Shown here piece by piece: positions 56,673-64,000 of a stretch of DNA of 64,000 nt. The notes beneath the pieces are model-generated. The model had not been told where the DNA came from. It saw nothing but the letters and a program-made list of their open reading frames with translations, and made no database searches. The position numbers and the translations under genes were made by a program. The first letter of the stretch is position 1. Each line of letters opens with the position of its first letter. Source of the DNA: Curvularia sp. ZM96 (Eukaryota; Ascomycota; Dothideomycetes; Pleosporales; Pleosporaceae); the NCBI GenBank assembly GCA_022457065.1, contig JAJGBQ010000001.1, positions 5,332,001 through 5,396,000 on the forward strand. The letters run 5' to 3'.

Positions 56673-58143
56673 CTACACCCTTTCCTGGCCTTTTGTCCAA
56701 GTTGGGTTCGTGCGAGGATTGGCTTGGGCAGCTGCTGGGCATGTCTCGTAAGTGACATCAACCGTACGCTCGTACAATATGGCCTCTTCGCTATCACTGT
56801 CCTTACATTCACGCGCTCCGACTTGAATTTTGGATTCTCGCGCTTGCATGGCCTCTTTTGCCTCTACACCGGCAAGCGGAATCTCATCGTCACCCTTACC
56901 ACCATCGACAGTGTTCATCAAAGTATCGTACTGACGCTTCGGGCCACTCTTGGAGCTCTTCCATGAATGCAACATACGATTCTGGCCAGACGAACCCTTC
57001 CCTGAAGAGTCACGCGAGCTTTCGCCGATAATGTGAGGAGCGACGTGCCTGAAGAATCGGCGCAGCGTGGGAAGGCAACAGCAGATGATGAAAAGGTTCG
57101 ACTCGACGATGCTAAGCAGGTGTCAGAAGATATTGGAAAGATCTCGGTTTTAAGCGGTAGCAAAGGCACACTTACATCCATATACAACCCACAGCGATGA
57201 TCCATGTTTGGTCGGGGTTTGTTAGCGCTGGCATTAGAACAACCAAGCGGATGATTGACGTGACCATGGTACTTTGTTGTGTCAGTGTATGCTCGTTCGC
57301 TCATTCAGCCTGGCACTTTACTCACATGGATCCAATAGTGAAGATGACGGTCAGGCCAATTTTCTGCTTTCTCGGCATTTGCAAACCCCAAATGGTCGGA
57401 ATTGGGATGGCCATCAGCATCACATCAGTAACAATACCGATAACAGCAGTTGCTATGTAGATTGCTCCTCGGTTGGTGCATGTCGCTACTGGAAGCAAGA
57501 GCGGATCCCAACTGGCCGCTACCGGCTTGCATGCGAACAACAGACTGAAGAAAATGGCCGTATATGCGCCAGCGCATATAAAAGTGGTTATCCAAACGGC
57601 AAGTTGAAAACCTTGTGCGGGTGACAGGCGACTGTAGAAGATGCACAGTGTTATTTTGGCTAACGCACAGCAAGGTGCATATACCAGAGGGGCAGCCAAA
57701 ATCAGCTAGAGGTTTCCAACATTAGCAAAAGCCATGGGATAACCATAAGGAGCAGGTAGTCTTGACGTACTCTAGAATAGTAGCCGAATTGATCGATGGA
57801 GATCTCCCAAGCGTGGACGCCCATGACGCCTGTAGAGAAACCTGTGATCAGTAGGGCCTGAGTCGCAACTGAGGTCATCCAAGCAAGAATCACGAGGACT
57901 AATCTTTGTTAGAGTTTTTCGAAGTCAGAGTTGTTCGTAGTCCATACCATCGTCAATCTGGAACTGCTTCATAAGACGAATCTTCGTGTAAAGCCGTTGC
58001 ACGAGGAAGGTGAGCGCCAATATGTTCTCAACGATGAAGAGTGTATACGCTTCTGTCACCAACCTCCTTTGAGGGTTTGCGAAGTCAACCACGTACCCCT
58101 CCGGTGGAGGAAGTATCGTCACGACACCATTCACATTGGACAT
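56673..58143 (-). CDS. Fungal rhodopsin-domain seven-helix membrane protein (PF20684/SAT4 type)
   Basis: Five exons (58143-57948, 57898-57771, 57705-57326, 57271-57176, 57111-56673) give 412 residues. The domain starts with RRLVTEAYTLFIVENILALTFLVQRL and the joined ...QFQIDDVLVILAWMTSVA, the usual helix 2 motif (DD-x2-x8-W). Further helices are LILAAPLVYAPCCALAKITLCIFYSRL, the FFSLLFACKPVAASWDP motif, IYIATAVIGIVTDVMLMAIPIPTIW, IFTIGSITMVTSIIRLVVLM and a final IIAVGCIWIIVESNLFIICCCLPTLRRFF. This is the fungal 'rhodopsin domain' protein family found in large numbers in plant-associated ascomycetes. A CFEM domain is absent. The long C-terminal tail of about 110 residues is charged and cytosolic. 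It is divergent from the FAD oxidoreductase gene. The ligand is unknown. Confidence 0.88.
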
Positions 58144-59311
58144 GATGTAATGAAACTGAGAAATGAACAACTAGATTGACAAGAAGTTGTAAGATCTCGG
58201 GATGGAGCCGCTCGCTATTCATATGGGGGATGAATGTGAACCAGTGGTCCGTCTCCACTCACCCTCTATAGGAAATGTGTGGGAATATCACATTGGATAG
58301 CTACTCAGAAACTTGATAGGGAAATTTGCACGGATTCCCGAGACAATCGCGGAAGAGGGTAGTGGGAACCCTGCATGATCCATGGTAATCGCACCGAATA
58401 GCTCGCTTTAACACCGTCAATCGTGCTGCAAGAGGCACGTTGCAGGCCAAGCAAGAACGCACGGAATTCTTTGCACACCCAGTCAGATTTCATCTTCCAA
58501 CTAAGCGTCAATATCGAACCAGTACCACAGTTCATCGGCAGTTCACCGGCAGTTCACTGGTAGTTCACTGGTAGTTCTGAACAGCCCACCAAACGGTCAT
58601 AAGAAACAACTCCGGTCCCAATCCATGACCGAGTCATAAAGATGAAGCAAGAGGGAGATTTGGCAGAGGGGAAGTAATCCGAACAAAGACACGATCATGG
58701 CTGATTCATTGCAACCCAAGGATCGCAAACTAGATACCCGAGTGTACCAGTAGCATCACTATCCCAGGGCCTGAATCCTTTTCCTCTCCTATAGACTTGG
58801 AGCCTAAGCACCAAGGGTCTGGTTTGACGTGCTCCCACCCAAGCAACACGTGGGATGGACACTGACACGCACTCAAGCCACCCTTGACGGGAGAGGCCGA
58901 GTCTAAGCTTTTCTTGTAAAACGGACCGTCTTTCGGGCCGGTTTGCGGGGGTTGAGTGGATCCCGATGGCAGCCAAAAGTGAACCTCCGCCCTGATCAGT
59001 GTCAATCACTAACAAATTACTCTGGGGCCAATATTCTCCAGGCCAACTTGCGGCTCTAGTTCTTTCAGGGGAGGCGCCTAACATGCGACCTACAGCGGCT
59101 GGCGAAAAATTCATCGGCCGCGAGACCTTCCGAAGCAGGGTAGCATTGATCGTCTTCATGAGGATTGTTTGACATGCAAGATGAAAATCGCTTGCCGTCT
59201 TCCGTAGTATTATCGGCCACTCTGCCAATAGTCATTAATACGTCTCTTCGACCCGGCATGCTGGTGTAACATCCTCGTTCCAACGTGCCAAGCCACTGTA
59301 GCTGTCACAGC
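58144..59311. promoter_or_regulatory. Divergent promoter with an 11-bp tandem repeat
   Basis: The start codons of the rhodopsin-like gene (minus) and the FAD oxidoreductase gene (plus) face away across 1168 bases, so both promoters lie here. At 58537-58580 an 11-bp unit is repeated four times. A minus-strand open frame (58695-59228) has no domain and was not accepted. Confidence 0.55.
58537..58580. repeat. 11-bp tandem repeat, four copies
   Basis: Two copies of CGGCAGTTCAC are followed by TGGTAGTTCAC and TGGTAGTTCTG. The two forms differ at two positions, each a C or T, in the same way in both later copies. A regular array like this upstream of two genes could be a cluster of binding sites. 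Confidence 0.75.
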
Positions 59312-61101
59312 ATGAAGACGTTTACCCCGACGTTGGTCGCCCTCATGGGCCTGTACGAGGAAGTTGGTGCCGCTGCACGTCCCCTGAAGCTAAACGTGGA
59401 CGTTTCAGCAGCCAAAGGCGCCAACGCTGCTTCTTGCGTAAGTCACGTCAACTTCAACCTACCATCGCAATGGGTCAAAGTCAAAGTACCGCTAACGCTA
59501 TTCAACAGTGTGCAGCACTGAAAAATGCTGGCCTGACTCATATCTACATGCAGAATGACCAGCAGTACAAGGACCGAACAGAGTCGTACTGGTCTGTTAG
59601 TGCCCAGCTACAGCCCAAGTGTATCGTCCAGCCTGTTTCTACTGCCGAGGTTTCCACGGCCATCAAGATCCTTGGTGGCGACAACAAGGGGTGCCAGTTC
59701 GCCGTCCGAGGTGGAGGTCACACCACCTGGGCTGGCTCCAACAACATCGACAATGGAGTGACGATTGACCTTGGTCTCATGAATGAGACCACTTACGATG
59801 AGGCCACCAATCTTGCAAAGATTCAGCCGGGAAACAGGTGGGGAGGCGTCTATGGAGCTCTCGAGCCCCACGGCGTCACTGTTGCTGGTGGTCGAGCAAG
59901 CACTGTCGGTGTTGCTGGGTTCCTTACTGGAGGAGGCAACTCCTTTTTTACTGCTCAACGAGGTTGGGCTTGCGACCAGGTCAAGAACTATGAGGTTGTT
60001 CTTTCCAGCGGGTCAGTGAACTTGTACTCTATGATACCTAACACGTATTAACTCGACATAGTGAGGTGATCAACGCCAACACCACGCACAATAGCGACCT
60101 GTGGCTCGCTCTCAAGGGCGGATCCTCCAACTTTGGTGTCGTCACTCGCTTCGACGTAGAAGCCTTCAAGCAGGGCAACCTTTGGGGAGGCACCATGTCG
60201 TACTCGAAGAACTATTCCCAGGCGCACATTGACGCCTACACTGCATGGGTTGACAATGTCGAGAACTACCCCGAGGGCTCCAGCATTATCTTCTGGAGCT
60301 ATCTCCCCGCCGTCAAGGACATTGTCATCCTCGCTGCGTACGAAGACACTGCTGGCAATGTGGCCCCCAAAGGATTCGACAAGTTCATGGCCATCCCATC
60401 CCAGTCCACCACTATGAGGTTGACTACTCACAAGAGCCTGACTGATGAACTTGAGCAAGCTACTGGATACCGGTATGTTTAGAGATTAATCGACAAATTG
60501 CTCCTTTACTGACAGCTGCACAGTGACATCTGGTTCACGATGAACTTCAAGAACGACCCTAAAATCTACCAGCACATTGTCGAGGGTCACGAGAAGTTCG
60601 TCAATGAGTGGAAGGCAACGAGCAGCGACCCAGACTTCATCACGCAGTGCATGTTCCAGGCCATCCCGACCGTCTTCGCCAAGCACAGCGCTGAGCGAGG
60701 TGGCAACGTCCTCGGCCTCGAGCACGTTGGTGTAAACTCCGTCATGCTCCTTTTCGACATTGCTGTCAAGGGTGCCGACACAGAGGCTCGCGCACGTGCG
60801 TTGCTCAGGAAATACACCGAGGAGTTCCAAAAATTTGCCGCTAGCCAGGATGGCTTGATTGACTGGCAGTACCTCAACTACGCCGACTCCTACCAGGTAA
60901 GATCCCTCTTGTCTACACTATAGCGTTAACGGTTTTATTGACATCTGGAAACAGAACCCACTTGGCAGCTTCGGCGCTGACAACGTTGCCAAAATCAGTG
61001 CTGCAGCAAAGAAATATGACCCTGTCGGCATGTTCCAGACCCAATCCCCTGGTGGCTTCAAGATCTCAAAGGTCACTAAAGCTGGGCATCGGGAGTTGTA
61101 G
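59312..61101 (+). CDS. FAD-linked oxidoreductase (BBE-like, FAD_binding_4)
   Basis: Five exons (59312-59437, 59509-60011, 60062-60472, 60524-60896, 60955-61101) give 519 residues. The FAD domain shows AVRGGGHTTW, where His113 is the expected 8-alpha-histidyl FAD site, then LGLMNETTYDEATNLAKIQPG, GGRASTVGVAGFLTGGGNSFF and SDLWLALKGGSSNFGVVTRF. The usual second covalent Cys of bicovalent BBE enzymes is not seen at GVAGFLTGGG, so monocovalent binding is expected. The C-terminal berberine-bridge segment is NPLGSFGADNVAKISAAAKKYDPVGMFQTQ. A hydrophobic N-terminus (MKTFTPTLVALMGLY) suggests secretion, although EE within it is unusual. Such enzymes oxidise sugars or secondary metabolites; the substrate is unknown. 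Confidence 0.92.
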
Positions 61102-63458
61102 GCACTGAGATATTTGATTCATAACTATAGTACCCAATTAAACCAAATATATAATACAGTATCAACAGTTGCACACAATAATTTCTTCACTACCCTCACT
61201 GCGCACGAGTCGTCCAAGATGCAATCTACTGAATCAGTCCGATATGTAAAACAGTGCTATAGCTGCATGATTTGTAGATCTTAACCCCCAGGTTTTAGAT
61301 AATACATATTATGTACACACGTAACCCCTACCGACCGCATCTTCCACATCCGTACGTCCGTCCTGTACACACATCCCCAGTAGGTGTACTATCGCATGAC
61401 GCGGCCCACCACTAGTACCAGAACAACCATGAGCGCCGAAAAGAATCGCTCAGCTATTGGTTCTGGCAAGTGATCGACACTAACCAGCGTATGATATTTT
61501 TTCCTTCTCCGTCACGCTTTAAGTGTATATCCTTCCCAATACTTTGGGGGCTCCTGCGTTTCCCAGCCCCATTTTCGCCACACCTCCCACTTCCACTTGT
61601 CTACTCCGACTCAAGGGCCCCTGCAGAAGGCTTCATCCTCCGCGTCCTATCAGAGTAGCGTCAGGGCAGCTTCACATCTCCGCCGCGATGCACATCTCCG
61701 GAGCCGGGTAATGTCCGGTGTGATGCGCTGTGTTGCGTGCCAGCCATTCAAACTACAATTACATGGCTTGTGCCGTTTTTTATGCTGAATGGTATGCTCA
61801 GTGAGTCTCTCGAGTCGTGTTTATCTTCTACTGTAGCTTTGTGCACAGGGCGGAGAGAAGATGGAATGCGGAGACAGCGCCGCCAAGGACTCCCGCTCGC
61901 CGTTGAGTGGACGGTACTCCTATGGCGCGCCGTCTTTTCACCTCGCGGTAATCCATAATTCGTGTAATTGGCTGAAAATAATCCCCTGGACCGAATACTC
62001 CTATTTGCAGCCTTGCGTCCAACAAGTACTGTGCATATTTGCCCGATGGAAGGAGCTTTCGCTGCCCAGGCAGTGTACTTGGGCATCGCAAGGAATGTGA
62101 CGGGTTGATGCGCTACCGCTTCACTCTGCGGAGATCTGTAGGTACATTTGAAAGACGGGGTTCGAAAGCAATGCCGTCATGCATCTCCCAGTCGCTTGGA
62201 TACTTTACTAGGATGGATGTTGCTGTGTCACGTATCCGCTGCCACGGGATTCGTGGGTGTGCATGTGAGTCTAGCACCAGACCAACGCCGGGTAGCAGCC
62301 TCCACATAATTTTCTCTGCGGGATGTTGGTGCTTTCCTTGCTCGGGCTGAGAGACGGATGGACGATTGCTTGGAGTTGTCTAGATCGCCAAGATTGCACG
62401 GCGGAAGGAAAATGGCGGGGCTAGGGGGAAGGAAATTGGAGGAGGAACATAGTGTGGACATGATGACAGTGTGGTTCCTAAGATCTTAAAGAATTTCTTA
62501 CACTAGAATTTTGCGTAGTATACGGTGTCTTGATTGCAATAAGCTCCTTTGCTCATATGGATCGACACTATCATCGCTGCCCTATTCAAGCTGATATCTT
62601 TAAACATAGAGCTTTTTGGACTTGGTGAACTTGATTCGGTCATCGGGTTTATGCGGTAGGGATACATTTATTTAGCTTTCCGGTCGGACCGGACATTGTC
62701 CAGTCAGGCTAGGCATCGCAGGAATGAGTGTTATGCCAAGCAGCAAAAGATAATAGAAGGGTCAGTTTTAAGTTGATTGCTGTTGTTGGTCAATGTTATT
62801 ACAGTGTGGCAAGAAAAGTATGCTAATTTTGGCTTTCAGGGAAGACGTTGTTCAACCTTTGTTAGGTACTCCGTGCATGTACAGCGTTGGGAACCCAGTG
62901 GCCAAGCAAGGCACATGCCACGACGTGACGATGACAGTAAATACGTTTTGAAGGTTGTTCTCAAGACAGTAGCGTGTACCCTTGTATACGATGTAGCCTT
63001 TAAGGAGTATCCTAAACACTCTTTATCATCATCTGTATCTCGAGTCTACGGATAATAAGTGGTAAAATACCAAATGTCTGCTCATAACATACCGACATAC
63101 GAAGATACCAGGGCTGCTGTGTTTCTAAGCTTTCGTTTTTCCCGCTACAATGGGAGAAGGTGACTGATTGGGAAGTGTGACTATAATATTCTCCTATGTC
63201 TGGGTTGATCAACATACTCAATATCATTCGCTCACCGGAACCATGCCTTGCAGTACTCAAACCATGAGAGCAAACAACGCAGCAATTGTGTGTGATGGGG
63301 AGGATAGAATCTTAATGAAAGACTCGAAAAGCTATATTACCATTAAACAAGGCTGATACGAAAATTCAAAGTTAGTCTCTACATCCTATCCATTTCCAGA
63401 GGGTATAACCATAACATTCAGTGGATATCATTGAATTCGATGTATAAGAATATAGCCG
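61102..63458. other. Intergenic, no gene seen
   Basis: A 2.36-kb gap between the plus-strand FAD oxidoreductase and the minus-strand gene at the window end. Many short open frames occur, none with a domain or consistent splice structure. Base composition is moderately AT-rich and uneven, which may reflect old repeat decay, but no repeat ends were found. Confidence 0.45.
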
Positions 63459-64000
63459 TTATGCCCGTCCTTCATGCTCGTCATCACCTTCTTCTTCTTT
63501 CCATCTACTACGTAGCCACTTCAATTTAAACCAATCGCTCAAGGCCTCTTGACTCTTACTTTCCGAGCCGTAGGCCCAACTCCTTCTGACTCGGGATGTA
63601 TCGGGCATGTCTGCATCAGACAGGTCGCCATCTGAATCGGGGTGGTTGAGTAATGGTGAGGAGGAAGAAGGGTCGGCAGGTTTCTTCCCCTGGGATACGC
63701 TTCTGGTTTGTCGGCCAAGGCCTTCGAACCAGGACCGTCGACGCATCTGGTTGAGCCAGGCTGACTGTGGGTTGTTTCGTCGTGGTGGCAGAGTGCCTGA
63801 TCTTGGCCGGTGTTCAAGATCCACTGATCGGATAGCGGGTGAGGGCAAAGTCTCGCGGTCATTGAGCTCGTCCCATATTTCGTGTGTTTCCTCGGAAATA
63901 GTCAGGCGCCGTCTTCGCGACGGTCTGCGGGGATGGGTATTCGTTTGTAAAGTGTTCAAAGCCCCAGTATCCAGTGATAATCGCTTCTTGGGGTTGGCCA
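63459..64000 (-). CDS. Partial hypothetical protein, 3' part only
   Basis: The minus-strand frame is open from the window edge to a stop at 63459-63461, so the gene extends beyond 64000. About 180 C-terminal residues are visible. They are hydrophilic and Arg/Ser/Pro-rich, with RRPSRRRRLTISEETHEIWDEL near the top, SAWLNQMRRRSWFEGLGRQ in the middle and FKLKWLRSRWKEEEGDDEHEGRA at the end. The aromatic- and Arg-containing LSDWFKLKWLRSRW stretch looks like a short amphipathic helix. No family is recognised. Introns further upstream cannot be judged. Confidence 0.65.
   Translation of the reverse strand, partial: ANPKKRLSLDTGALNTLQTNTHPRRPSRRRRLTISEETHEIWDELNDRETLPSPAIRSVDLEHRPRSGTLPPRRNNPQSAWLNQMRRRSWFEGLGRQTRSVSQGKKPADPSSSSPLLNHPDSDGDLSDADMPDTSRVRRSWAYGSESKSQEALSDWFKLKWLRSRWKEEEGDDEHEGRA

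Noticed and set aside
58695..59228. A 177-codon minus-strand frame between the rhodopsin-like and FAD oxidoreductase genes
   Set aside because: It has no recognisable domain, no splice partner, and sits in the expected divergent promoter.
1..64000. CRISPR arrays, bacterial operons and transfer RNA genes
   Set aside because: No regular spaced repeat array is present, the genes have spliceosomal introns, and no cloverleaf with intact A and B boxes was recognised by eye; a tRNA scan would be needed to exclude one fully.

Overview
The window looks like chromosomal DNA of a filamentous ascomycete, most likely a Dothideomycete such as a member of the Pleosporales. The evidence is short introns (about 48-140 nt, with GTNNGT donors and YAG acceptors), genes of typical fungal families (Zn2Cys6 regulator, tetraspanin, PF20684-type rhodopsin-like membrane protein, patatin), intergenic gaps of 0.3-2.4 kb, and a Fot1/pogo-type transposon whose stop codons look like the fungal RIP mutation process. 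The order-level assignment is an inference. All exon joins were made by eye: each was accepted because donor, acceptor, phase and family similarity agreed and the full CDS closed to a whole number of codons.

Layout. 0.5-8.3 kb (minus strand): a Zn2Cys6 regulator, an MmgE/PrpD-family enzyme and a carboxymuconate cyclase, which may form a small catabolic group. 8.7-9.1 kb: a very AT-rich, repeat-like block. 9.9-14.8 kb (minus): a DNF1-type phospholipid flippase. 16.3-18.5 kb (plus): a conserved nuclear protein, possibly of the SLF2/CANIN family. 20.0-21.8 kb: a full-length but inactivated pogo/Fot1 transposon. 22.9-23.8 kb (minus): a tetraspanin. 26.1-27.0 kb (plus): the MADS-box regulator MCM1. 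29.5-31.3 kb: an amino-acid/choline-type permease. 32.2-38.2 kb: the SEN1 helicase.

The stretch from 40.4 to 50.4 kb is a dense housekeeping block: an unrecognised 654-residue protein, GNA1 (UDP-GlcNAc synthesis), TRM44 (tRNA methylation), ribosomal protein S10, SDE2 (ubiquitin-fold splicing factor) and an M20 carbamoylase/amidohydrolase. The remainder, 51.4-64.0 kb, has an accessory character. It holds a Cys-rich single-pass membrane protein, a patatin-like phospholipase next to a nucleoside 2-deoxyribosyltransferase-like protein (same strand), a seven-helix rhodopsin-like membrane protein, a secreted-type FAD-linked oxidoreductase, and the 3' part of an unrecognised gene that runs off the window.

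The items most worth a second look are the patatin/deoxyribosyltransferase pair, whose domain combination resembles parts used in innate-immunity systems; three genes with micro-exons of 9, 13 and 14 nt, one of them facing the splicing factor SDE2; and the transposon, whose ten premature stops all read as C-to-T changes on one strand while its seven tryptophan codons are intact.
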